A stretch of DNA of 20,992 bases from an uncultured Campylobacter sp. GTDB taxonomy: Bacteria; Campylobacterota; Campylobacteria; Campylobacterales; Campylobacteraceae. The position numbers were made by a program, and so were the translations under genes. The stretch is from NCBI RefSeq assembly GCF_938040115.1, contig NZ_CALHXD010000120.1:1-20992 (forward strand), written 5' to 3'. The notes under the pieces are model-generated. The model saw nothing but the letters and a program-made list of their open reading frames with translations. It ran no database searches and was not told the origin of the DNA. This document shows, piece by piece, positions 14,209-20,992 of the stretch. Position 1 is the stretch's first letter. The number at the start of each line of letters is the position of its first letter.

Positions 14209-14658
14209 ATGTGGGAAGCAATGAAATACACACAACCTTTTAGCGGCTCGGTCTTGGTCTGTGAGTTTTACAAGAAATTTAACGGTCAAACGATAGTCGC
14301 GAGTCGTACGCTAAATACTAAATTTTTAGGCGAAAAAGAGCAGATGGACGATACTCTTTTTAACGATGAATTTAGAGTTTTTACGGATGACAAAGTCGAG
14401 GCGAGGTATCTTTTGACGCCCGCATTTATGGAGCGCTTGAGAGAGTTAAAGATAAAATACACCGCAGAGATGGGCGTGAGCGCGACGTTTATGGACGATA
14501 AATTTTACCTATTTTTAAACGGAGCGGAAAATAAATTTGAAACAACTATCTTTTCGCTACCGCCTAGCCTTTATGACGTAAAGCAGATAAAAAAGGAAAT
14601 TTCAGAGCTTTTATCTATCATAGACGAGTTAAATTTAAACCTTGATATTTTTAAGTGA
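14209..14658 (+). CDS. DUF3137-like protein, C-terminal half only
   Basis: The 149 residues resemble the C-terminal part of DUF3137 proteins, with FSGSVLVCEFYKKFNGQTIV, the EARYLLTPAFMERL motif (about 63-76) and the ending ELLSIIDELNLNLDIFK. Full family members are about 300 residues or longer and begin with two membrane helices, which are absent here. The frame upstream is closed by a TAA at 14170, and the ATG at 14209 has no strong ribosome site. It therefore looks like a 5'-truncated gene, either a pseudogene or a short soluble derivative. The function of the family is not known to me. Confidence 0.65.
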   Translation: MWEAMKYTQPFSGSVLVCEFYKKFNGQTIVASRTLNTKFLGEKEQMDDTLFNDEFRVFTDDKVEARYLLTPAFMERLRELKIKYTAEMGVSATFMDDKFYLFLNGAENKFETTIFSLPPSLYDVKQIKKEISELLSIIDELNLNLDIFK

Positions 14659-14791
14659 GGGCAAATTTGACGGCTTAGATGATTGGGGATTTTGCAGATA
14701 AATTTGAGCGAGAATTTACGGCCGTACCATCTAGTGTCTTACTAGTTAAAATTTAGCCGCTCGCCTTAACCCGTTTTTAGGCTTTTGATGA

Positions 14792-14797
14792 TATAAT
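14792..14797 (+). promoter_or_regulatory. -10 box upstream of the NAD(P)H oxidoreductase gene
   Basis: TATAAT preceded by TTTTGATGA, 120 bases ahead of the ATG. The leader of about 110 bases contains GAGGAG at about 14825 and could hold a 23-codon TTG-initiated peptide, but that is not supported by a ribosome site. Confidence 0.5.
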
Positions 14798-14916
14798 TTC
14801 TCAAAAATAAGACTTTTGCGGTTTGAGGAGAGTTTAAAAATCAGCAAATTTAATCAGCTTAAATTTAACGTCCCAAAAGCGCAAATGCTCTAAAATTTAT
14901 CAAAAAAGGAGCCAAA

Positions 14917-15465
14917 ATGAAAACGCTAGTAGTTTTATCTCACCCGAATTTCGCCGCCTCTCGCCTAAATAAGGCGCTGGTAAGCGCCGCTAAAAGCGCG
15001 GGCGCCGAGGTTCGCCACCTAGAGGGACTTTACGGCACCGACGCCCTTAAAATCGACGTCGCAGCAGAACAGGAGGCGTTTTTGCGCGCCGATCGCATCG
15101 TGTTTTTGTTTCCGATGATGGGCTTTAACGTGCCCTCCATGCTAAAGGCCTACATCGACTACGTGCTTAGCCGCGGCTTTGCCTACGGCGAGGGCGCGAA
15201 GATCGCTGGCAAACAGCTGCAAATCGCCGTGAGCACGGGCGGCGGGCTAGGCGAATACTCCAAGCACGGCACGATCAAATTTAGCCTAAACGAGATTTTG
15301 CTGCCGCTTCAGTGCTGCGCGGACTTTTGCGAGCTCGTTTACGGACGGATTTTTGCTAGCTGCGGCGTGGAGCCGGGCGTGCCTGATAGTGCGATAGAGG
15401 CGCATGCGGCGAGATTTACGAAACTCTTAAACGACGAGCTTGAAGAGCACGAATATCAAATTTAA
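14917..15465 (+). CDS. Flavodoxin-fold NAD(P)H oxidoreductase (KefF/MdaB/NQO type)
   Basis: A 182-residue cytoplasmic flavoprotein. The N-terminal strand and FMN-binding loop KTLVVLSHPNFAASRLNKAL (2-21) and the family motif FPMMGFNVPSMLKAYIDYVL (about 65-84, with RGFAYG after it) place it in the flavodoxin_2 family of quinone reductases, near KefF and MdaB. A further loop, STGGGLGEYSKHG (about 106-118), would contact the flavin. Expected role: two-electron reduction of quinones for protection against redox stress; the true substrate is unknown. The start follows AAAAAAGGAGCC, and it is a single gene with its own promoter and terminator. Confidence 0.85.
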   Translation: MKTLVVLSHPNFAASRLNKALVSAAKSAGAEVRHLEGLYGTDALKIDVAAEQEAFLRADRIVFLFPMMGFNVPSMLKAYIDYVLSRGFAYGEGAKIAGKQLQIAVSTGGGLGEYSKHGTIKFSLNEILLPLQCCADFCELVYGRIFASCGVEPGVPDSAIEAHAARFTKLLNDELEEHEYQI

Positions 15466-15507
15466 CGAAGCAAAATAGCGCGCTTGCGGGCTTAAATTTG
15501 CGTTGCT

Positions 15508-15541
15508 AGCGGCGATTTCCTGCGCGGAGTCGCCGCTTTTT
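15508..15541 (+). terminator. Terminator of the oxidoreductase gene
   Basis: AGCGGCGA (15508-15515) pairs with TCGCCGCT (15530-15537), 14-base loop, followed by TTTT. It lies about 43 bp after the stop codon. Confidence 0.65.
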
Positions 15542-15874
15542 CAAATTTAACCGCGTAAAATGCCTGCTTGGGCTCCCAAACAATGCGAGCGACTCGGCGT
15601 ATCGCGGAGGTTTTGCGTTATGGCCTTTGCGACGCGAGCTAGCTTTTTGCCTCTTGCTAGGCGGCTTAACCCGCGCCTTTACCGTGCTTTGCTTTATTGT
15701 GGGCGTATTTTGCGGCGCGATTTGGTTAAATTTGTGTTATCGCACTAAAGCTCGCGACTGTATCTTTTGCCGCGAGCGATGATTTTAGTTTTATGAAATT
15801 TTTACGCATTAGGATTTGGCTTTAAATTTTGGTCATTTTAAAACGGGGCAAATCCTTATAAATTCGGAGTTTTT
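15542..15874 (+). other. Gene-poor gap before mqnA
   Basis: No supported gene. A plus-strand frame from about 15547 to 15770 encodes a hydrophobic stretch (FCLLLGGLTRAFTVLCFIVG and onward) that looks membrane-like, but it has no start codon with a ribosome site and may be a remnant or chance. A 62-codon ATG frame at 15560-15748 overlaps it and is not protein-like. The last bases hold the mqnA ribosome site. Confidence 0.4.
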
Positions 15875-16573
15875 ATGATTTTTGGCAAGATTGATTATCT
15901 AAATTTGCTTCCTTTTCACGTATTTTTAAAGCGCTCGCGCCTAAGCTCGCAGGATAAAAAAATCATCGAATTTAAAAAGGGCGTGCCAAGCAAACTAAAC
16001 CGCGATCTGTGCTGCCGCAGGATCGACGCCGCCGTGATCTCTAGCATCGAAAGCGGCAAAAAACGCTACAAAAAGGTGAGCCTGGGCATCGTAGCTAAGG
16101 GCGACGTCAAAAGCGTGCTCGTGCGAAAGGGCACCGCCGCGCGCCCAGATCCTGCGTCTGCGAGCTCAAACGCGCTAGCCGAAGTACTGGGGCTTGAGGG
16201 CGAGGTGCTCATCGGCGACCGCGCGCTAAAGGCGTATTTGCGGGAGGGCGAGGAGGCGTTTTACGACCTTGGGCGGGCGTGGCGCGATCGGACGGGCTTG
16301 CCGTTTGTTTTCGGGCGATTTTCCTGCGTAAAGGGGCGCGGCGCGTATGAGCGGCTAGCGCGCGAGTTTTTGCGAGCAAATGTCAAAATCCCAAACTACA
16401 TCCTCGCCAAATACGCCCAAACTAGGGGCATCAGCGCGGATGATATCAAATGGTATCTCAAATTTATCAGCTACGAAATCGGCGCGAAGGAGCAAAAGGC
16501 GCTGCGGATATTTTTCAAAGAAGTGCGAAAAAACGGACGCACGGCAAAGCTTTTGGCGCGAGACGAGAAGTAA
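15875..16573 (+). CDS. mqnA: Chorismate dehydratase MqnA (futalosine menaquinone pathway)
   Basis: A 232-residue MqnA/MqnD-family protein with a periplasmic-binding-like fold used as an enzyme. It removes water from chorismate to give 3-enolpyruvyl-benzoate, the first step of the futalosine route to menaquinone, the only respiratory quinone of Campylobacter. Family features: GKIDYLNLLPFHVFLKR at residues 4-20, the RRIDAAVISSIES segment (about 48-60), a glycine-rich IGDRAL (about 118-123) and FVFGRFSC (about 144-151). The start follows TTCGGAG. It lies alone here, while in C. jejuni, as I recall, it is beside upp. Confidence 0.88.
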   Translation: MIFGKIDYLNLLPFHVFLKRSRLSSQDKKIIEFKKGVPSKLNRDLCCRRIDAAVISSIESGKKRYKKVSLGIVAKGDVKSVLVRKGTAARPDPASASSNALAEVLGLEGEVLIGDRALKAYLREGEEAFYDLGRAWRDRTGLPFVFGRFSCVKGRGAYERLAREFLRANVKIPNYILAKYAQTRGISADDIKWYLKFISYEIGAKEQKALRIFFKEVRKNGRTAKLLARDEK

Positions 16574-16575
16574 GC

Positions 16576-16627
16576 GCAAATTTACTCTAGCGCGCTACTT
16601 TTAAAATTTGCCTTTTTATCTCGGGCA
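16576..16627 (+). terminator. Possible terminator of mqnA
   Basis: GCAAATTT (16576-16583) pairs with AAATTTGC (16614-16621), with the palindrome TAGCGCGCTA in the loop, and TTTTT follows at 16623-16627. It begins just after the mqnA stop. Confidence 0.5.
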
Positions 16628-16953
16628 GTTTTCGCGGTCGCTTCAAACGCCGTAGTTTAGAGTTGAATCCGCCGCACAACGCTAAATTTTAACCACTCTA
16701 AGCGACGTATTTTTTAGAAGCTAACAAGATTTAGTCAAATTTGAAATTTGACGGGCAAATTTACGTCCGTTCTCGTCAAATTTCGCCTGCTTAAATTTTA
16801 AATTTGCGCCGCCGCGAGCTCAAATTTTATTCGGTCAAATTTATATTTTAGCTTCGTCTTTGCGCCGAGATTATTTACTTCAAATTCGAGCCAGGGCTAG
16901 ATTTGCTTCGGTTGCTATCTACGTAAATCACCTTGGTCGGATCGTCTTCAAAA
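16628..16953. other. Intergenic cluster of AAATTT words
   Basis: No intact gene. The stretch 16683-16845 contains about nine AAATTT words, including the odd palindrome GTCAAATTTGAAATTTGAC at 16734-16752. The segment 16875-16953 reads on the minus strand as a natural-looking extension of the ankyrin protein in another frame. Confidence 0.5.
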
Positions 16954-18177
16954 CTACTTGTAAAACTTGATATAGAACTCATTTTTTTTATTATCATTTG
17001 CCCAGTCGATAAATTCTCTAATCGTAAAAGTAGAATTTTCGTCTGGACAATGTTTTTCATAATGATTAATTCTTAGTTTTTTCCTAAAGTTAAAAAATAC
17101 GGGATTTACTTTTGTAGGAGTTTCGCCTTGACTTATTGTAATTTCATCTAATCTTTTTTTATTATATTCGTAGTGTTTATAGAAATTTTTATCTATCTGA
17201 TTTTCTTTATAGCACTCCTCATACGCCTCCTTTAGCTGCTCCTTAGTTGGAGCATTAGGGAGGTCGTATTTTATAAATACCTCAAGCATAGGTTCGTAGT
17301 TTTCGTAGTTACCTAGATATGCCCAGCCGCTTAGCTGTAACGGTCTATTTTTCTCTTCGTCTTTTATGCCTTGTAGTCCGCTTCCCATTTTAAACTCTTT
17401 GGGTTTATACCCCGTGCTTAGCATTAGTTCTGCCATTTGGGATAGCTTTTTTGAAACTACGTATTTAAACGGCTCAACTTTATCTTTCGTGCATCTCTCG
17501 ACGCAGGCCGGATTATTTATGTCGGTATCGGGGTATTTTGGATCGACTTTATAGTTTATTGTTATGTTGTCGTCGTCTATCGTGAGCGTTGATATCCATT
17601 CGTAGTTATCTTTCGAGTCGAGTATAAAATAAGCCACATACTCCACCTCTTCAAATTTAACCCCTTTTTCTAGTAGTATCTTGGCGGTATCAACAGAGTT
17701 TAACATAATGGCATAAGCCATAGGAGATAGACCGAATCTATCTTTAGCCCTTATATCGGCTCCTAAATTTATTAGAGCATTAGAGGTATTTACGTCGTTT
17801 CTAAAAGAGCTATACATCAGCGGAGTTCTTTTGTCTCTCATGCTCACATCGGCGGTTAGGTTGTTATCTTTTATAAATTTAACTACGAAATCGATATCTT
17901 TTCTATCAAGAGCGGCCCTTAAAGGTACTAGCGTAGCGTTTTTCTCTTTATCACAAACTATATCGGACGAACCGAATCCAAACGCCTCTATCTCCTCTTG
18001 CGTTACGTATTTAGCTAGCTCGGAGTTTGGATCTATTTTAGTATCGGGAGTGACGGTAAAACCAGTCGGCATAGAGCTCGAACCAAATTTACCAAATTTA
18101 ACTCCCAAAAAAGAAAGGTAAAAGAGGATAGCAGCAAAGGCGGCGATGGTGAATATAGATTTAAAAAAGCTTTGCAA
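16954..18177 (-). CDS. Membrane-anchored ankyrin-repeat protein
   Basis: 407 residues from a TTG start preceded by AAAAGGA. An N-terminal hydrophobic helix (about 8-27) anchors or exports the protein. About two to three ankyrin units follow (82-176), including KRTPLMYSSFRNDVNTSNAL and the typical LGADIRAKDRFGLSPMAYA. The remaining 230 residues have no domain I know; they include CVERC near 220-226. Ankyrin repeats usually bind proteins. Base composition falls in the 3' half, with more AT than in neighbouring genes, which hints at different ancestry. Close to the end an A8 tract (16982-16989) precedes the stop; removing one A would extend the protein in another frame to 16875. The role is unknown. 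Confidence 0.8.
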   Translation of the reverse strand: MQSFFKSIFTIAAFAAILFYLSFLGVKFGKFGSSSMPTGFTVTPDTKIDPNSELAKYVTQEEIEAFGFGSSDIVCDKEKNATLVPLRAALDRKDIDFVVKFIKDNNLTADVSMRDKRTPLMYSSFRNDVNTSNALINLGADIRAKDRFGLSPMAYAIMLNSVDTAKILLEKGVKFEEVEYVAYFILDSKDNYEWISTLTIDDDNITINYKVDPKYPDTDINNPACVERCTKDKVEPFKYVVSKKLSQMAELMLSTGYKPKEFKMGSGLQGIKDEEKNRPLQLSGWAYLGNYENYEPMLEVFIKYDLPNAPTKEQLKEAYEECYKENQIDKNFYKHYEYNKKRLDEITISQGETPTKVNPVFFNFRKKLRINHYEKHCPDENSTFTIREFIDWANDNKKNEFYIKFYK

Positions 18178-18330
18178 ATTTGATCCTTTTGCTCATGACT
18201 AAATTTACGAAATATTAGCCAAAGGGCGGTTAAATTTGAGTGAAATTGGACGGGAAATTTGGAAAATGCGGGAGTAAATTTGGGCGGGTTAAAGAGACTA
18301 AAAAATCGCGCCGAAAACGGATGGGTTTAT

Positions 18331-18361
18331 CTCGTCAAATTTAAAGCGCAAATTTGACGAG
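18331..18361. repeat. 12-bp perfect inverted repeat with AAATTTGACGAG arms
   Basis: CTCGTCAAATTT (18331-18342), loop AAAGCGC, AAATTTGACGAG (18350-18361), in the 265-bp gap between the TorD-like gene and the ankyrin gene. It has no T-run on the minus strand, so it is not a standard terminator. The arms contain the same AAATTTGAC word seen in palindromes elsewhere in the window. The rest of this gap shows nothing else. Confidence 0.6.
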
Positions 18362-18442
18362 AAAACGGCCGCGCGGGCGATCCCGCCTGGTCAAATTTGC
18401 CTGCCGGCACGAGCCTAGCAAGCAAATTTAAGCTCGCAAGCC

Positions 18443-19162
18443 TCAGTCGTCGAACTCTTGCGAGATGACGGGCGAGAACTCCTCCCAGCGGAGTTTTGTT
18501 TTGGCCGTAGGCATCTTGCTTTGAAACGGCTCTTTTTTCATCGAGGCTACCGCAGCGCTATCGCCGATCGGCGCAGGAGGCGCCTCCACGCCTAGCACCG
18601 CGCGCTCAAGCTCGATAAAATCGCGCAAGATAACCGCGTAAGAGGCGAAAAAGTCCGCGTTTTTGTGAGCGGATAAAAATCTGATAAATTCGTCGATAAA
18701 TTTGTTCGTAACGTCCGTAAATAGCTTGCTGCTGATATTTGCCGCACCCGCTGCTTCGTCGCGCAAAAAGGTCGCCGTGGCTAAAAATATAAATCCGACG
18801 TAGTCCTCGCTGTCCTTGCAGGCCTCTTTGTCCCTGCGGTACGGGCTTAGCTTCAGACACTCGATCACGCGCAGCCTAGCCGCGCCGTCGTCGCGTCCGT
18901 CCTCGTAAAACGAGGCGTTTAGCGGGATATTTGAGTAAGAAAAGTCAAAAAGCACGTCGTTTTGCTCTCTGGCGAATTTCTCAAAGTCAAATTTAGCCAA
19001 ATTTGCAAACGCGGCTTCGCTCTCCGGCGTAACCGGGCTAGTCGCTAGGTAGGCTAGCTGCTCGCGCCAGCGGTCAAATTTACCGCCGTGCTCGTGAAAA
19101 AACAGCGGATAGGCCAAAAACTCGTAAAAATACGCGCGCGCCTTGGTTAAGTTATTATCCAT
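18443..19162 (-). CDS. TorD-family redox-enzyme maturation chaperone
   Basis: A 239-residue, mostly helical cytoplasmic protein of the TorD/DmsD type, which binds molybdo- or tungsto-enzyme precursors and their Tat signals until the cofactor is in place. Matching features are the N-terminal KARAYFYEFLAYPLFF (7-22), the central EDYVGFIFLATATFLRDE (about 119-136) and a helical core to about residue 195. The last 45 residues are a low-complexity tail ending in VISQEFDD. It overlaps the ferredoxin gene by 8 bp. In Campylobacter such a pair usually precedes formate dehydrogenase genes, so FdhA is the likely client, although fdhA does not follow here. Confidence 0.75.
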   Translation of the reverse strand: MDNNLTKARAYFYEFLAYPLFFHEHGGKFDRWREQLAYLATSPVTPESEAAFANLAKFDFEKFAREQNDVLFDFSYSNIPLNASFYEDGRDDGAARLRVIECLKLSPYRRDKEACKDSEDYVGFIFLATATFLRDEAAGAANISSKLFTDVTNKFIDEFIRFLSAHKNADFFASYAVILRDFIELERAVLGVEAPPAPIGDSAAVASMKKEPFQSKMPTAKTKLRWEEFSPVISQEFDD

Positions 19163-20825
19163 TTAAAACCTCTTCTTTCATTTGATCCATTTGCGCTTTT
19201 ATCATCACTTTGGCTTTGCAGTCCGAGCAGCAATAAAGCGTCTTTAGCTTGGCTTTGTCGCCGTTAAATTTAGGCGCCATGATTGCGGCGATCTTTTCGA
19301 CGGCCTTTTTGGTCGCAAACTCCTTGCCACACTCGATACAGGCGAAAAGCTCGTCTCTGGCTAGCTCGCTAAAGGTAAAGAAACTAGGCTCCAGATCGAT
19401 CTTGCCCGGGCGTAAAAATATCGTGTCTTTTTCCGCGCAGCTAAGCTCGCAGTATCCGCACGCGGTGCAGACGCTCGGGTTAAAGACGATGGAATTTGTC
19501 TTTTTATCCGCGACCAGCGCAGCGACGTTGCAGGCTCCCACGCAGCTTAGGCACAGCGTGCAGGTGTCTTGATTTATCTCGACGCGGCCGTATCTGATGA
19601 GCTCGGTGGTGCTAACCGAGCCTAAATTTTGATCTCCGACTAGCCACTCTAGGCGTTTGGCGAAAATCTCGCGCTTTGGCATGGCGTACTCGGCGATGGA
19701 GTGCTGCGAGCCCTCGATAAATTTAGCCTGAGATAGGGCGCTTTTTAGCTTGTCTTCGTTTTGCGCGACGAGGACGGCTTTTTCGTTAAATTTGAGCTCG
19801 TAAATTTGATTTAAAATATCCACCGCGTCTTTGGTGCCTTTGCCGATATTTTGCTCGTAGATCACGACCTGCGCGCCGCTTTCTTGAAGCAATGTAAGCA
19901 GATGCGTCTCGCTCAAAAATCTCTCGCCGCTCACGGCAAAAGGAAGCACGTTTGCGGGTAAATTTACGCTTAAGTTTTCTAAATTTGCCTTTGCGGGTAC
20001 GACGAGGGCGATCCGGCCGCGGTATAGTTTGGCTATCTGGGCGAATGAATTTCTTGGCATATCGGAGTAGTCAAGCGCGCCGCTAGGGCAGACGCTCACG
20101 CAGCCGCCGCAGTTTATGCAGTCGATGTGGGAGAAAACTAGGTGCTTAGTTTCGTCCTCTTTTAGGATCGCTACCGTAGGGCAGGCCTCGACGCATCTGC
20201 CGCAGATCTCGTGTCTGCGCTCGTGGTACTGGCAGATCGTGGAGTCGTAGTGGACGTGGCTTTTAAATTTAAATTTCGGGCTTTGCGCGTCTAGCTGCGC
20301 GGCGATTTCCTCGTCGCTTTTGCCCGCGATCTCGTAGCAGCCGCTTTGCTTTAGCATGTATTCGCGCGCGTTTTCTACGAGGAAAAAGTCGCAGTCCACC
20401 TCAAACTCGCCGTCTGGGCGCAGCACTAGCACGCTTAGCTCGCCTGCGGCTCCGTAGATAAATTTGATCTCAAAATGCGTCAGCTCGATTGTTTTAAAGC
20501 CTTTAACCTTTAGCAAATTCGCCAAATTTTCGCGGCCGCCGTTGCTAACGATCACGACGTTTTTGCCGACGGGTTTTTCGTAGTCGATGTCGCGCGCTAG
20601 GTCAAAGGCGCTAGCTCTTGCCTCATAAAGCAAAAGCGTGTTTTTGGCCTTATCTAGCACCGAGTCTGCGGTATTTTTTAGATAAAAATTTATCTCCGGC
20701 GCTACGACGCTTGCCTTTAGTTTGGGCGAATTTGAGACGAGATACTCGCCTTCGCCGTTTATCTCGATCTGCTCGTTTAGCATCAAATTCTCGTCAAAAT
20801 CGTTGTAAAAACCGAATTCTTTCAT
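19155..20825 (-). CDS. Multi-cluster 4Fe-4S ferredoxin-type protein (formate dehydrogenase associated)
   Basis: A 556-residue cytoplasmic iron-sulfur protein with no signal peptide. Four Cys clusters are visible: Cys198/208/211/215, where the first spacing is nine residues instead of two; Cys236/239/242/246 (CINCGGCVSVCP); Cys422/425/428/432 (CTLCLSCVGAC); and Cys453/456/459/463 (CTACGYCELSC). A C-terminal Cys496/499 with Cys532/533/536 set looks like a zinc ribbon or another metal site. A central segment of about 150 residues (260-410) with IALVVPAKANL may be a Rossmann-like domain. It probably moves electrons to or from a partner enzyme. GGGGAG precedes the ATG, and the TorD gene follows with overlap, so the two act together. 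Confidence 0.82.
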   Translation of the reverse strand: MKEFGFYNDFDENLMLNEQIEINGEGEYLVSNSPKLKASVVAPEINFYLKNTADSVLDKAKNTLLLYEARASAFDLARDIDYEKPVGKNVVIVSNGGRENLANLLKVKGFKTIELTHFEIKFIYGAAGELSVLVLRPDGEFEVDCDFFLVENAREYMLKQSGCYEIAGKSDEEIAAQLDAQSPKFKFKSHVHYDSTICQYHERRHEICGRCVEACPTVAILKEDETKHLVFSHIDCINCGGCVSVCPSGALDYSDMPRNSFAQIAKLYRGRIALVVPAKANLENLSVNLPANVLPFAVSGERFLSETHLLTLLQESGAQVVIYEQNIGKGTKDAVDILNQIYELKFNEKAVLVAQNEDKLKSALSQAKFIEGSQHSIAEYAMPKREIFAKRLEWLVGDQNLGSVSTTELIRYGRVEINQDTCTLCLSCVGACNVAALVADKKTNSIVFNPSVCTACGYCELSCAEKDTIFLRPGKIDLEPSFFTFSELARDELFACIECGKEFATKKAVEKIAAIMAPKFNGDKAKLKTLYCCSDCKAKVMIKAQMDQMKEEVLNG

Positions 20826-20941
20826 GATTTTCTCCCCGCGCTACGCGTTATCAAAATTGAGCGCATTTTAATACTAAAGGCATTAATAGGCTCTGAAATT
20901 TTACATTTATTTTTTTTAATAAGATTAGATTTATCCAAATT

Positions 20942-20981
20942 TATGCTAAAATCGCGCTTGGTAACACAAATTTACTAGGAG
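20942..20981 (+). promoter_or_regulatory. Candidate promoter and ribosome site of the right-edge gene
   Basis: TATGCT (20942-20947) or the overlapping TAAAAT (20946-20951) could be a -10 box, and AGGAG at 20977-20981 is a good ribosome site 5 bases ahead of TTG. The gap 20826-20941 is AT-rich and would hold the opposing ferredoxin promoter. Confidence 0.4.
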
Positions 20982-20986
20982 CGAAT

Positions 20987-20992
20987 TTGAAC
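20987..20992 (+). CDS. First codons of a gene cut by the right edge
   Basis: TTG AAC follows a good AGGAG ribosome site, so a divergently transcribed gene probably starts here. Only two codons are inside the window and nothing can be said of its product. Confidence 0.4.

Noticed and set aside
14815..14886. 23-codon leader peptide starting at TTG ahead of the oxidoreductase
   Set aside because: GAGGAG lies after, not before, the TTG, and no attenuator structure is visible.
15547..15770. Possible small membrane protein before mqnA
   Set aside because: Hydrophobic stretch is protein-like, but there is no ATG/GTG/TTG with a ribosome site and it follows a terminator with no promoter seen.

Overview
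The window looks like a Campylobacter chromosome segment, most likely from the moderately GC-rich oral or intestinal group around C. rectus, C. showae and C. concisus. The reasons are the protein families (futalosine-pathway MqnA, a Cj1289-type SurA-like chaperone, a gltX-maeB-upp operon, a formate-dehydrogenase-type ferredoxin plus TorD pair) and the very frequent AAATTT / CAAATTTG words. The core block (accBC, upp, maeB, gltX, SurA-like gene, mqnA) holds the same genes that I recall lying together in C. jejuni as Cj1285c to Cj1291c, but they are rearranged and separated here by extra genes. This species placement rests on memory and composition, not on a search.

Layout. 1-683 (-): 5' part of a cysteine-rich Sel1-repeat secreted protein, cut by the left edge, with 108-bp repeats that are nearly identical as DNA. 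704-1047: gene remnant plus a control region with a NikR-box-like inverted repeat. 1048-4119 (+): five tightly coupled genes, nikKMLQO, an ECF-type nickel uptake system. 4163-5730 (+): a modA/modB oxyanion transporter pair with no ATPase gene, preceded by a perfect 13-bp inverted repeat around the promoter. 5875-7658 (+): accB-accC for fatty acid synthesis. 7659-8780: 1.1 kb without a convincing gene. 8781-9574 (-): a barnase-like ribonuclease with an N-terminal membrane or signal segment, overlapping its barstar-like inhibitor. 9800-13068 (-): gltX-maeB-upp operon. 13156-13992 (+): SurA-like periplasmic chaperone. 14209-14658 (+): C-terminal half of a DUF3137 protein. 14917-15465 (+): flavodoxin-fold NAD(P)H oxidoreductase. 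15875-16573 (+): mqnA. 16954-18177 (-): membrane-anchored ankyrin-repeat protein with an A8 tract near its end. 18443-20825 (-): multi-cluster ferredoxin followed by a TorD-type chaperone. 20987 onward (+): start of a gene cut by the right edge.

Functionally the window combines metal and oxyanion uptake (nickel for hydrogenase or urease, molybdate or tungstate for Mo/W enzymes) with redox-enzyme maturation (ferredoxin and TorD, probably serving a formate dehydrogenase coded elsewhere) and menaquinone synthesis (MqnA), a set that fits anaerobic or microaerobic respiration. The accessory parts are the Sel1 protein, the barnase/barstar pair, the truncated DUF3137 gene and the ankyrin gene. I see no insertion sequence, CRISPR array, tRNA or rRNA. 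The most interesting points are the membrane-tethered or exported barnase with its overlapping barstar, the possible reading-frame switch in the ankyrin gene, the two operator-like inverted repeats in front of the nickel and molybdate genes, and the recurring AAATTTGAC palindromes.
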